A DNA stretch of 42,012 bases from Streptomyces poriferorum. GTDB lineage: Bacteria; Actinomycetota; Actinomycetes; Streptomycetales; Streptomycetaceae. The stretch is from contig NZ_JAELVH010000081.1 in assembly GCF_019399235.1 (NCBI RefSeq), positions 1 to 42,012 of the forward strand. The letters run 5' to 3'. Shown here one piece after another: positions 16,570-25,259 of the stretch. How positions within the stretch are numbered: position 1 is the stretch's first letter; every line of letters begins with the position of its first letter. Made by a program: the position numbers and the translations under genes. The notes beneath the pieces were generated by a model that saw nothing but the letters and a program-made list of their open reading frames with translations, made no database searches and had not been told where the DNA came from.

Positions 16570-17787
16570 TCAGCCGCGCGGCGTCTGCGCGAGGAAAGCG
16601 GCCAGACTCTCCAGCAGCCGGTCGGCGTCCTCCTCGCTGTTGTACGGGGCCAGGCCGATCCGCAGCCCTCCCGCGTCACCCAGCCCCAGGTGGCGCGAGG
16701 CCTCCAGGGCGTAGAACGAGCCTGCCGGTGCGTCGACCCCGCGCTCCGCCAGGAACCGTGACGCGTCCGCCGCCGACCTCCCCGGGAAGGTCACAAGCAG
16801 CGTCGGGGTGCGCCGGACCGCGCGCGAGTGCACGACGATGCCGTCGAGAGCGGACAGGCCCTTCTCGATACGGTCCCGCAGGGCGTCCTCGTGGGCCTCG
16901 ATCTCCTCGAAGGCCGCGGCCAGCCGCTCCGGGCGGGTGCCGTCGACTCCCGGTGCGAGCGAGGCGAGGAAGTCCACCGCGGCCCGGGCCGCGGCCAGGA
17001 ACTCGTACGGCAGGGTGCCCAGCTCCAGCCGCTCCGGAACCGCGTCGGTCGACGGCAGCAGTTTGTCGGGCCGCAGGGTCTCCAGCAGTTCGGGGCGGCT
17101 CGCCAGCACGCCCATGTGCGGGCCGAGGAACTTGTACGGGGAGCAGACGAGGAAGTCGGCGCCGATCGTGTCCAGGCGGACGGAGCCGTGGGCCGCCAGG
17201 TGCACGGCGTCCACGTGCAGCAGCGCGCCCGCCCGGTGGACGAGCTCCGCGATCGCGGGCAGGTCGGGGCGGGTGCCGATGAGGTTGGACGCCCCGGTGA
17301 CCGCGACCAGGCGGGTGCGCGCGGACAGTACCTCGGCGAACCGGGCGGGCGGCAGCTCCCCGCTGTCCGGCTCGAAGTCGACCCACCGGACCGTCGCGCC
17401 GACGGCCTCCGCCGCCTGTACCCAGGGGCGGATGTTGGCGTCGTGGTCGAGACGGCTGACCACCACCTCGTCCCCCGGCCCCCAGTCCTTGGCCAGGGTC
17501 CGCGCCAGGTCGTACGTGAGCTGGGTGGAACTGCGTCCGAACACGATGCCGCGCGGCTGTGCCCCGACCAGGTCCGCGAGCGCCGCCCGCGCCCCGGCCA
17601 CGATCGCCTCCGCGTTCCGCTCGCCCTCGTTCTGCGTGCCCCGTACGGCGAGCGGACGGGACAGTGCCTCCACGACCGCGTCGATCACCGGCTGCGGGGT
17701 CTGGGTGCCACCGGGCGCGTCGAAACGGGCCGACCCCGCCGACAGGGCCGGAATCTGCGCGCGGAGTGCGGGGACATCGAGGGGCAT
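16570..17787 (-). CDS. Cysteine desulfurase-like aminotransferase class V
   Basis: A 405-residue PLP enzyme, ATG 17787 with AGGAG upstream. The PLP lysine is Lys219 in SPYKFLGPHMG, and HVDAVHLAAHG (residues 191-201) gives the cofactor-binding Asp193 and His196. The N-terminal DAPGGTQTPQPVIDAV and GRSSTQLTYDLART are typical of the cysteine desulfurase-like subgroup (SufS/NifS relatives without clear Fe-S partners). It is not next to any suf genes. Members may act as lyases, desulfurases or epimerase-like enzymes. There is no copy of the catabolic operator in front of it, so its link to the left cluster is uncertain. Confidence 0.88.
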   Translation of the reverse strand: MPLDVPALRAQIPALSAGSARFDAPGGTQTPQPVIDAVVEALSRPLAVRGTQNEGERNAEAIVAGARAALADLVGAQPRGIVFGRSSTQLTYDLARTLAKDWGPGDEVVVSRLDHDANIRPWVQAAEAVGATVRWVDFEPDSGELPPARFAEVLSARTRLVAVTGASNLIGTRPDLPAIAELVHRAGALLHVDAVHLAAHGSVRLDTIGADFLVCSPYKFLGPHMGVLASRPELLETLRPDKLLPSTDAVPERLELGTLPYEFLAAARAAVDFLASLAPGVDGTRPERLAAAFEEIEAHEDALRDRIEKGLSALDGIVVHSRAVRRTPTLLVTFPGRSAADASRFLAERGVDAPAGSFYALEASRHLGLGDAGGLRIGLAPYNSEEDADRLLESLAAFLAQTPRG

Positions 17788-18059
17788 GCGGTTCTCCTGG
17801 ACATGAGCGGGGCGGGACCGGACCTCGACGGCCCAGGGGCGGCTCGCGGCAGCGGCTTCCGGGATTGATCCTGCCTTGTGTGTGTACGGGACACGCGCCC
17901 GGGTCGGCTACGCGTTGCGCGAGATCCCCGGGGGACGGCGACCCCGCACACGGCGAGCCCGGGAGAGTCCTGATCGGGCGTCCACCTCACGGGCGGGTCG
18001 CGTCCGCGCCGTACCCTCGCTTCGCATCGGTGGGGCTCATGAGCCGGTGGTTCGACCGA

Positions 18060-18473
18060 TCACGCCCGGATCCACCGCCTCAGCGCCTCGACCGTGTTCT
18101 CCGGCGCCGTGTTGAAGCACAGCCGGATACCGGGCGCCGCCTCGGTGAGGACGTTGAGCAGTCGCTCGAACAGCAGGGTGTTCTCCGGCATCATGCGTAC
18201 GCCACCGCCGACCATCGCCAACCCGAACGCATGCCGGCCCAGATACTCCCGGACGGTCGCCTCGGCGTGGTCCGCGGAGGTGTCGATCAGACACGCGACC
18301 ACATCGAACCCCGACTCGCGCAGCGCCGCGTTCCCGGCCTCGACCCGGGCGGTGAACGCCGCCTCGTCGATGCCCTCGGGCATCCGGCTGTAGTCGAGCG
18401 CGCGCGGATGCACCCCGATGGACAGGACCTTCGTGTCTTTCGGCAGCGGCGCTGACGTCGTCGGCCGGCCCAT
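18060..18473 (-). CDS. Conserved-looking small protein of unknown function
   Basis: With ATG at 18473 and a GGGAGGG site eight bases upstream, the product is 137 residues. A longer reading to 18569 lacks such a site. The sequence alternates strand-like and helix-like stretches: KVLSIGVHPRALDYSRMP, FDVVACLIDTSADHAEATV, HAFGLAMVGGGVRMMPE, and APGIRLCFNTAPENTVEALRRW. This looks like a small Rossmann-like alpha/beta fold. I do not recognise the family and propose no function. It stands alone between the PLP enzyme and the sugar locus. Confidence 0.65.
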   Translation of the reverse strand: MGRPTTSAPLPKDTKVLSIGVHPRALDYSRMPEGIDEAAFTARVEAGNAALRESGFDVVACLIDTSADHAEATVREYLGRHAFGLAMVGGGVRMMPENTLLFERLLNVLTEAAPGIRLCFNTAPENTVEALRRWIRA

Positions 18474-18936
18474 GGGCGATGCCCTCCCTGTTCGCGTCAC
18501 GTGATCTGCCCGGTCTACCACGGAAGCCGGACGGAGACCCCGCTCCGCCGGAAATCCCCGCCGGCACACCGGAGATGACGACCCCGGCCGCCGTTGGTGG
18601 CGGGCCGGCCGCTTTCCTCCGGGCTGTCAGCGCCGGACCGCTTCACGCCGCGGTCTTCAGGTCCGTGCGGGCAGGCCGGGTGGGGAAGGCACACGGGCGG
18701 CTGTCGAGCGGCGGCCCGGAACGTCGCGCCCCTGCCGGCCCGACCGTGGCTGAGAACGTAAACATACGAGCACGTACCACCCTGTCGATCCCGAGCCGGC
18801 GCGGCACGTCCAGCGACAGCGCGTCAATACGTGTGCATTCCTGTTAACTCTCGAAAAGTCGGGGGAGGCGCTCCCTCTCGATGGTCCGCGCACGCCGAAG
18901 TGGGCGTGACCTGGAACGTATGGACGCGTAGCATCA

Positions 18937-18950
18937 TGGTTGCGTAAACA
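18937..18950. promoter_or_regulatory. LacI-type operator O1
   Basis: TGGTTGCGTAAACA matches the shared 14-bp palindrome (TGTTT-n-CG-n-AAACA) at four of six half-site positions and has the central CG. It lies about 190 bp before the GH35 start. Confidence 0.55.
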
Positions 18951-19063
18951 CGTTCCAGATCCGAGTGGCGGTCGGTCTTCTGCCGCGCCACGCAGCGCGG
19001 CCGCCCCCGGCAGGGTGCCGCAGGGACGGATCAGACCCCGGTGAACACTTGCCACAGCAATCA

Positions 19064-19077
19064 TGTTTACGCAAACA
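19064..19077. promoter_or_regulatory. LacI-type operator O2
   Basis: TGTTTACGCAAACA is a near-perfect palindrome around a central CG, 57 bp before the GH35 start codon, a place where a bound repressor would block transcription. Confidence 0.75.
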
Positions 19078-19133
19078 TAGCGATGGCAGGCTTCTCGACA
19101 GCGCATCCCACCCCAGCACAGGAGCACCCGTAC

Positions 19134-20885
19134 ATGCCTCTTCTCCAGATCGACGGCGGCGGCTTCACCCTCGACGGCCAACCGTTCCGGCTCCTGTCCG
19201 GCGGGATGCACTACTTCCGTACGCACCCCGAGCAGTGGGCGGACCGGCTGCGCAAGGCCAGGCTCATGGGCCTCAACACCGTCGAGACCTACGTGCCCTG
19301 GAACCTGCACCAGCCACGGCCCGACAGCTTCAGCCTCGACGGTGGCCTCGACCTGCCCCGGTTCCTCGACCTCGCGGCCGCGGAGGGACTGCACGTGCTG
19401 CTCCGGCCCGGCCCGTACATCTGCGCCGAGTGGGAGGGCGGCGGCCTCCCGTCCTGGCTGCTCGCCGAACCGGACATACGGCTCCGTTCCCGCGATCCCC
19501 GGTTCCTCGCCGCGGTCGACGACTACTTCGACCGCCTGCTCACGCCGCTCCAGCCGTATCTGGCTTCCCGGGGCGGCCCCGTCCTGGCCGTGCAGGTGGA
19601 GAACGAGTACGGGGCCTACGGCGACGACACCGCCTATCTGGAGCACATCGCCGCCTCGCTGCGGCGCTCCGGGGCCGACGTTCCCCTGTTCACCTGTGAC
19701 CAGCCCGCCGACCTGGAACGCGGCGCGCTGCCCGGCGTCCTCGCCACGGCCAACTTCGGCAGCCGCTCCGGTGACGGTCTGGCCGCCCTGAGGGCCCACC
19801 AGCCCAAGGGGCCGCTGATGTGCACCGAGTTCTGGATCGGCTGGTTCGACCGCTGGGGAACCCACCACGTGGTGCGCGACCCCGGCCACGCAGCGCGGGA
19901 GCTGGACGAACTCCTCTCCACCGGGGCCTCGGTGAACTTCTACATGTTCCATGGCGGGACGAACTTCGGCTTCACCAACGGCGCCAACGACAAGCACACC
20001 TACCGTCCCACCGTGACGTCGTACGACTACGACTCCCCGCTCGACGAAGCCGGCGACCCGACGGAGAAGTTCACCGCCTTTCGCGACGTGATCGCCAAGT
20101 ACGCCTCCGTGCCGGACGCTTCCGTTCCGCCGCCCGGACCCAAGCTCGCCCGGCGGACCGTGTCCCTGACCGAGAGCGCCGCGCTGCTGCCGCAGGCCAC
20201 GGTGTTCGGGACGGCCGTCGAGGCGCACCGGCCCCTCACGATGGAGGAGCTGGAGCAGGACTTCGGCTTCGTCCTGTACGAAACGACCCTGCCGCTCAAG
20301 GGCTCAGCCCTTCTCGAGATCGAACAGGTCCGCGACCGCGCCCAGGTATTCGTCGACGGGCAGCCCGTCGGTGTTCTGGAGCGCGAGAACCACGAACACG
20401 CCCTTGCCTTCACGGTTCCCCGGGCCGGCAGCACGCTCACCGTCCTCGTCGAGAACCAGGGACGGGTGAACTACGGAACGGGCATCCACGACCGCAAGGG
20501 CCTGCTCGGCAAGGTCCTCCTCGACGGCGCCGAACTCGCGGGCTGGACCAGCCGGCCCCTCCCCCTCTCGGACCTGGAGGGCCTCCCCTTCACTCCCGCG
20601 GCCGCCGCTCCCGTCGGGCCGGCCTTCCACCGGGGAGTCTTCGACGTGACCGACCCGGCCGACACCTTCCTCCACCTCGACGGCTGGACCAAGGGCAACG
20701 CCTGGGTCAACGGCTTCGCACTCGGGCGCTACTGGTCGCGCGGCCCGCAGCGGTCCCTGTACGTCCCGGCTCCGGTGCTGCGTCCGGGAACGAACGAGGT
20801 CGTCGTGCTGGAACTCCACGCGGCGCACCGGGCCCGCACGGCCGAGTTCCGTCCGACACCCGACCTGGGACCCACCGAGGAGTAG
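19134..20885 (+). CDS. GH35 beta-galactosidase, cytoplasmic
   Basis: A 583-residue GH35 enzyme. ATG 19134 has AGGAG nine bases upstream; the longer frame to 19041 runs through operator O2 and is rejected. The catalytic acid/base is Glu158 in VQVENEYG and the nucleophile Glu232 in CTEFWIGWFDRWG. GGMHYFR, the PWNLHQP segment and RPGPYICAEWEGGGLP are family hallmarks, and the C-terminal beta-sandwich carries HLDGWTKGNAWVNGFALGRYW. There is no signal peptide, so it acts inside the cell, most likely on beta-galacto-oligosaccharides taken up by the importer. It is under two LacI-type palindromes and ends in a terminator shared with the GH30 gene. Confidence 0.93.
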   Translation: MPLLQIDGGGFTLDGQPFRLLSGGMHYFRTHPEQWADRLRKARLMGLNTVETYVPWNLHQPRPDSFSLDGGLDLPRFLDLAAAEGLHVLLRPGPYICAEWEGGGLPSWLLAEPDIRLRSRDPRFLAAVDDYFDRLLTPLQPYLASRGGPVLAVQVENEYGAYGDDTAYLEHIAASLRRSGADVPLFTCDQPADLERGALPGVLATANFGSRSGDGLAALRAHQPKGPLMCTEFWIGWFDRWGTHHVVRDPGHAARELDELLSTGASVNFYMFHGGTNFGFTNGANDKHTYRPTVTSYDYDSPLDEAGDPTEKFTAFRDVIAKYASVPDASVPPPGPKLARRTVSLTESAALLPQATVFGTAVEAHRPLTMEELEQDFGFVLYETTLPLKGSALLEIEQVRDRAQVFVDGQPVGVLERENHEHALAFTVPRAGSTLTVLVENQGRVNYGTGIHDRKGLLGKVLLDGAELAGWTSRPLPLSDLEGLPFTPAAAAPVGPAFHRGVFDVTDPADTFLHLDGWTKGNAWVNGFALGRYWSRGPQRSLYVPAPVLRPGTNEVVVLELHAAHRARTAEFRPTPDLGPTEE

Positions 20886-20911
20886 CCACCGACGGTACTC
20901 GGGCCGCAGGC

Positions 20912-20939
20912 GCGGGCCCGGTCCTTCGACCGGGCCCGC
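20912..20939. terminator. Hairpin between GH35 and GH30 genes
   Basis: GCGGGCCCGGT (20912-20922) pairs with ACCGGGCCCGC (20929-20939) over a CCTTCG loop. It is an 11-bp perfect stem between two convergent genes and can serve both strands. Confidence 0.8.
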
Positions 20940-20953
20940 ACTCTGTCCCGGCC

Positions 20954-23392
20954 TCAGCCCAGGCGCAGTTGCTGCGCCCCGGTGCCGTCGCAGGCGCGCT
21001 GCACGACCGCCGCACCGTCCGTCGTGGCGGCGCCGTCCACACCCAGGCACCTGGCGCTGTGCCGGGCTGTCAGTGTGAAGTACCCGTCGCTCGTGCCGCG
21101 TACGGCCCATTCCTGGTTCCGGCCGTTGTTGCACGTGTACTGGAGGACGACCGCGCCGTCGGCCGTGGAGACGTCGCTCACGTCCAGACACTTGCCGCTG
21201 TGGCGCGCCACGACGTTCACGTATCCGTTGCCGGTGGGACGGAGGGACCACTGCTGGTTCGTGCCGGCGTTGCAGCCGTACTGGACGACGGCCGCCCCGT
21301 CACCCGCGCTCGCGCCGCTGACGTCGAGACACCGGGAGCTGTGCCGGAAGGACAGGGGCTTCCAGGTGTCCGCCGCCGCGGACGGGAAGGTCCAGGACTG
21401 GTTGGCGCCGGTGGTCGGCCGGTAGACGCCGACCGGCGCCCCGTCGCCGGTGGAGGCGCCGGCGACGTCCAGGAGCGTGCCGCTCGCCGCGTTGATCAGG
21501 GTGTTGTGGCCGTCGCCCGTGGTCGAGCGGATCCACTGCTGTGCGGTGGACGAGCCGGGTGCGGCGAAGGTGAGTGTTCCGCCGGAGACGGCGAGCGCCT
21601 TGCCGGTCTTCGCGTTGGTGACGCGGTAGGCGGCGGTGCTGCCCCAGTCGGTGGCCGACAGTTTGGTGAAGGTCCACTGCTGCGCGGTGTCCGCGGGCGC
21701 GGACGTCCGCTGGACGGGCGTGCTCGTGCCGTTGACGGTGGCCACGGCCAGCGCCTTGCCGCTGTTGTCGTTGAGCAGCCGGCGCGGGGTGCCGCTGGGT
21801 GCGGTGGCCGTCGCCTCGTTCACGCCGGTGACCGTGGGCAGGACGAACGTGGTGACGGAACCCGGGCCCACGGTCACCTTGAGCGTCCTGCCGGTCACTG
21901 CCGCGTCACTGTCACGCTGGAGGTCGCGGGTGCCGTCGGTCGTCCACCGCTCGACGGGCCCGTTCGCCGCCGTACGGAAGCCGTCGAGGTTCAGGGTGAG
22001 TTCGCGCGGCTCGCCGGTCGAGTTGGTGTGGACCACCACCACGCCGTCCCCGCCCGGCCGCACCGCGGCCAGGGTCTGCGGGTCGTCGGTGTCGACGATG
22101 CGCGCGCCGGGGCGCACGAAACGGCTGTAGTTCGCCATCGCCCAGTACTTCTTGTTCTTGCGGAGGGGCTCCGTGGCCGCGTCCTCGGGGGTGAAGTCCG
22201 TCTGTATGAGGCCCCAGTTCGAGTTCTCGTGGGCGGGCGTCATGTTCTCGTAGTCCTCGACGGCCTGCCACAGGACCCAGGCGCTCGGCTCCAGCTCCCG
22301 GATGTCGTCGTTGATGTGCCGGGCGAGGTCGAGAGCGGGGCTCATGTCGGTGAAGCTCTGCGGGGCGCTGCCTCCCGTGTCCACCTCGGACATCCACAAC
22401 GGCGTGGCCTCGCCCTTGGCCGTGTCCCGGGCCCCTGTGCGGCCGTTCGTCCCGTAGGTGTGCGCGTTGAGCCGGCCGACGGCCTCGCGGACGCCGGGGG
22501 CGTACGACTCCCAGTCGGAGCGGAACTTCTCCGGGTTCGTCTCGTCCATGGCGGCGATCGGGGTCTTCACGCCCTTGGCGTCGAGCGCGGCGCGCAGGGT
22601 CGTGATCATGCGGGCCTGCGAGGCCGGGTCCCAGTGCGAGCCCTCCTGGCGGCCGCCCGCGTGCCAGTAGTCCGTGTCGGGCTCGTTGACGGGTGAGACG
22701 GAGTCGAAGGTGACTCCGGAGGCGGACTGGGCACGTTGGAGAGCGCCGGTGAGATAGGCGGCGAAGCGGTCGTACTGGTCGGCCCGGAGGTTGTCCTGCC
22801 GGCCGTCGGCGGCACCGGAGACGAGCCCGCTGTTGGTCATGAAGTACGGCGCGGAGTTGGAGAACGCCTCGAAGGTCTCGGCCCCGCGTGCCTTGGCGGC
22901 GGTGAGCCACCAGCGCTGGTTGGCGTCGGCGCCGGGATTCCAGTGGTCGGCACGGTTCGGGTCCCACCAGCCGGGGGCCTCCGGGCCCGGCCGGTTCCAG
23001 TAGCCGGGGACGGCCGCGCCCGGCCGCATGTACGGGGTGGTCTCGGGGCTGTCGCCACCGCCGATGTTGTAGCGGGCGATCGTGAAGCCCAGTCCGTCGG
23101 CACCGTAGAGCGCGTCGGCGAGCGCGTTGCGCTGTGCGTCCGGCCAGCCTCCGGTCACGTTGGCGAACCAGGCGAGGGCGGTTCCCCATCCTTCGAAGGC
23201 CTGGTGCTGGTAGCTGGGATCGAGGCGCACGGTCAGCGCCGCGGCGGGGCCGTCCGCGGCGCTCGCCGGTGACGAACCGGTGCCGACGGCTGTGACGGCT
23301 GTCGCGACGAGGGCCGCGGCGGCCCCGAGGGCGGCCAGGCTCCTGGGTTTGCGGCTCCGACGCGACGCCGGTCGGCTGCGGATGCAGAACAC
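20954..23392 (-). CDS. Secreted GH30 endo-beta-1,6-galactanase-like enzyme with two ricin/CBM13 domains
   Basis: An 812-residue protein from GTG 23392, with AAGGAG five bases upstream. An Arg-rich twin-charged N-terminus and hydrophobic stretch end at about ASA (residue 45), a secretion signal. The GH30 domain starts with HQAFEGWGTALAWFANVTGGW. The acid/base is Glu237 in SPVNEPD and the nucleophile Glu336 in LWMSEVDTGG. A beta-sandwich follows to about 530. Two ricin-type lectin domains (about 535-672 and 676-812) end it, the second with three clear QxW-type repeats. The FEGWG/NEP pattern and a CBM13 tail recall the endo-beta-1,6-galactanases of GH30_5 from streptomycetes. The likely substrate is the side chains of type II arabinogalactan. 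The family is sure; the exact linkage is inferred. Confidence 0.87.
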   Translation of the reverse strand: MFCIRSRPASRRSRKPRSLAALGAAAALVATAVTAVGTGSSPASAADGPAAALTVRLDPSYQHQAFEGWGTALAWFANVTGGWPDAQRNALADALYGADGLGFTIARYNIGGGDSPETTPYMRPGAAVPGYWNRPGPEAPGWWDPNRADHWNPGADANQRWWLTAAKARGAETFEAFSNSAPYFMTNSGLVSGAADGRQDNLRADQYDRFAAYLTGALQRAQSASGVTFDSVSPVNEPDTDYWHAGGRQEGSHWDPASQARMITTLRAALDAKGVKTPIAAMDETNPEKFRSDWESYAPGVREAVGRLNAHTYGTNGRTGARDTAKGEATPLWMSEVDTGGSAPQSFTDMSPALDLARHINDDIRELEPSAWVLWQAVEDYENMTPAHENSNWGLIQTDFTPEDAATEPLRKNKKYWAMANYSRFVRPGARIVDTDDPQTLAAVRPGGDGVVVVHTNSTGEPRELTLNLDGFRTAANGPVERWTTDGTRDLQRDSDAAVTGRTLKVTVGPGSVTTFVLPTVTGVNEATATAPSGTPRRLLNDNSGKALAVATVNGTSTPVQRTSAPADTAQQWTFTKLSATDWGSTAAYRVTNAKTGKALAVSGGTLTFAAPGSSTAQQWIRSTTGDGHNTLINAASGTLLDVAGASTGDGAPVGVYRPTTGANQSWTFPSAAADTWKPLSFRHSSRCLDVSGASAGDGAAVVQYGCNAGTNQQWSLRPTGNGYVNVVARHSGKCLDVSDVSTADGAVVLQYTCNNGRNQEWAVRGTSDGYFTLTARHSARCLGVDGAATTDGAAVVQRACDGTGAQQLRLG

Positions 23393-23430
23393 GCGTACTC
23401 CTTCACGTGGGGGTGGGGTCGATCGAGTTC

Positions 23431-23473
23431 CGTCATTGCGCCTCCTGGCCCGGGGCCAGGAGGCGCAATGACG
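23431..23473 (-). terminator. Perfect 20-bp hairpin between GH43 and GH30 genes
   Basis: The arm 23431-23450 is exactly complementary to 23454-23473 with a 3-base loop. It starts 40 bases after the GH43 stop and ends 38 bases before the GH30 start. There is no T run. It could end the GH43 transcript, attenuate read-through into GH30, or protect the 3' end of a processed message. Confidence 0.7.
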
Positions 23474-23513
23474 TGTGGGTCCGGGGCGGTGCCGGACCCG
23501 GAGGATGGCGCGG

Positions 23514-24950
23514 TCAGACTGCGGAACGCCGCCACTTCTGGTTGTCGCCCGCGTTGCAGGTCCACTGCTCCAGGGCTGTTCCGTCGGCCGTCGACTGGTT
23601 GACGACATCGAGGCACTTGCCGCTGGGCCGGGCGACGAACTCGACGTGGTCGGCGGTGTCGGTCGTCCGGACCTTCCACTGCTGGGAGGCGGAGCCGTCA
23701 CAGGTGTTCTGGACGGCGAGCGCGCCGTTCGCGGTCGAGGCGCCTGCGATGCCGAGGCACTTCCCGCTGTGCCGGGCCATGATCTGGACATAGCCGTTGC
23801 TCAGCTTCTTGATCCAGAAGTTCTGGTTCACGCCGCCGCCGCAGCCCCACTGGATCACTTGGGTGCCGTCCGCGGAGTCGAAGTTCGCCACGTCGGCGCA
23901 CTTGCCGCTGTTGCGGGCGGCCAGGGTCTCCCACGGCACGTTCATTCCGCTCACGGTTCCCGCGGCGGTGTCTACGGTGATCTGCGGGGAGTAGTCCATC
24001 TTCATGGTGGTGCCGGTGGGGAAGGTGAGTGGGAGCCAGACGTACTGGGAGTCGTTGACCATGCCGCCCATGGAGCCGCCCCAGCGGTCGCCCATGTAGA
24101 GGAAGGAGGTGCCCTTGGTGCCCTGGACCGGGAGAACGAAGGCGGTCTGGCTCCGGTAGGTCGTCGGGTCCCCGACATCCTTCAGATCGGTCCAGGAACC
24201 GGTGATGCTGTCGGCGGTGGCGTACTTCTGCTGGTTCGGGGCCCAGCCCGTGGCGCCGGAGGTCAGGAGGAAGTACACGCCGTCCCGCTTGAACATGGCG
24301 GGCGCCTCCCGCCACTGCCCCGGCCAGAGCTTCTGGACCTGCGACTCCACCGCGGTGTAGTCCGCGGTCAGACGGTAGACGTGCAGGTCCGCGTTCTCGT
24401 TGGCCGCGGAGACCATGTAGCCGGTGCCGTCGGTGTCGACGAAGGTCGAGATGTCGCGGGACATGTGGCCGAGCGGCCGGAAGCTGCCGCGCCAGGCGTA
24501 GTCGCCGTCCACCGTGGAGGACACCGCGACGGCGGCGCGCGCCTCGCCGTAGTCGGAGCCGTTCTCCTTGTGCATCCACATCACGAACTGCTTGGTGGAT
24601 GCGTTGTAAATGACCTTGGGCCGCTCGATGTTGGCCCAGTCGAGCTCCGGATCGGTGGCCTCGGTCAGGACGTGGTTGCGGAACTCCCAGGACTTCAGGT
24701 CCGTGGAACGGTATACGGAGACGTACCGGAAGGTGTTGTCGGTGTTGCGGTCCTCTCCGAACCAGTAGTAGTACTGCCCGACCTTGATCACACCGCCGCC
24801 GTGCGCGTGTACGGGGTTGCCGGCCGGATCAGTGAACTGTGTGCCGTTGGCGATGGTCACCGGGGCCGCGTGAGCGGTGCCGCCGGTGGTGAGCAGGGAG
24901 AAGAGGAGGGCGCAGATCAATGCCGCCGTCCTGGAGATCTTCAGTCGCAT
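23514..24950 (-). CDS. Secreted GH43_24-like exo-beta-1,3-galactanase with ricin/CBM13 domain
   Basis: A 478-residue protein from ATG 24950 with GAGGTG upstream. The signal peptide ends at TAHA, residue 28. The five-blade propeller spans about 35-330, and a ricin-type lectin domain of three repeats covers 338-478. Candidate active-site residues by family order are Glu109 (IERPKV), Asp166 (SRDIST), Glu215 (WREAPAMF) and Gln268 (RSQTAF). In subfamily 24 a Gln takes the place of the usual Asp base, and Gln268 fits that. The enzyme should release galactose, and substituted galactose, from the beta-1,3-galactan backbone. It is divergent from the lacI gene, with operators between them. Confidence 0.87.
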   Translation of the reverse strand: MRLKISRTAALICALLFSLLTTGGTAHAAPVTIANGTQFTDPAGNPVHAHGGGVIKVGQYYYWFGEDRNTDNTFRYVSVYRSTDLKSWEFRNHVLTEATDPELDWANIERPKVIYNASTKQFVMWMHKENGSDYGEARAAVAVSSTVDGDYAWRGSFRPLGHMSRDISTFVDTDGTGYMVSAANENADLHVYRLTADYTAVESQVQKLWPGQWREAPAMFKRDGVYFLLTSGATGWAPNQQKYATADSITGSWTDLKDVGDPTTYRSQTAFVLPVQGTKGTSFLYMGDRWGGSMGGMVNDSQYVWLPLTFPTGTTMKMDYSPQITVDTAAGTVSGMNVPWETLAARNSGKCADVANFDSADGTQVIQWGCGGGVNQNFWIKKLSNGYVQIMARHSGKCLGIAGASTANGALAVQNTCDGSASQQWKVRTTDTADHVEFVARPSGKCLDVVNQSTADGTALEQWTCNAGDNQKWRRSAV

Positions 24951-25087
24951 GGCGCGACACCTCGTAGTCTCTCGTCGGACTTGTATTCCGCGCGGTCGGC
25001 GCGGCAGACGGCCGCCGCGGAAGCACGGAGCGGCGGGGTGGGGGGAGACGGCCCGTCGGGCTGTGTCGAGCACCGTTGCCTACGTGA

Positions 25088-25101
25088 TGTTTTCGTAAAC
25101 A
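25088..25101. promoter_or_regulatory. LacI-type operator O3
   Basis: TGTTTTCGTAAACA, a near-perfect palindrome with central CG, lies 138 bp before the GH43 start and 159 bp before the lacI start, so it can serve both divergent genes. Confidence 0.72.
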
Positions 25102-25184
25102 CGATGTAGCCGGAAGTGTGGGAGGGCGCGCGGAAGCCTGTCAAGGATTCGGACGAAAGCGACCACCTTTTGACCCGGGGGACC

Positions 25185-25198
25185 TGTTTGCGTCAACA
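25185..25198. promoter_or_regulatory. LacI-type operator O4
   Basis: TGTTTGCGTCAACA is a weaker copy (four of six half-site matches), 62 bp before the lacI start, and suggests autoregulation. It is 97 bp centre to centre from O3. Confidence 0.6.
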
Positions 25199-25259
25199 TG
25201 CGTGCGTGGGGGCGCAGTCTGCACGCGCCCCCAAAACCTCTGCGAAGGAGCGGTCGAAG

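Larger units (their letters stand above)
18474..19133. other. 660-bp regulatory region before the beta-galactosidase gene
   Basis: I find no convincing gene here. The half near GH35 holds two LacI-type palindromes. A pair of 9-bp inverted arms, CTGGAACGT (18911-18919) and ACGTTCCAG (18950-18958), brackets the first of them. The half near 18474 shows no structure I can support. Confidence 0.5.

Noticed and set aside
18060..18569. Longer 169-residue form of the small unknown protein
   Set aside because: The added 32 residues are Arg-rich and lack a ribosome site; the ATG at 18473 has a strong one.
18751..18764. TGAGAACGTAAACA as a sixth LacI site
   Set aside because: Only one half-site fits and the position is far from any promoter.
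18863..18875. GGGAGGCGCTCCC resembling a CebR box
   Set aside because: An extra base breaks the TGGGAGCGCTCCCA symmetry and there is no cellulose gene nearby.
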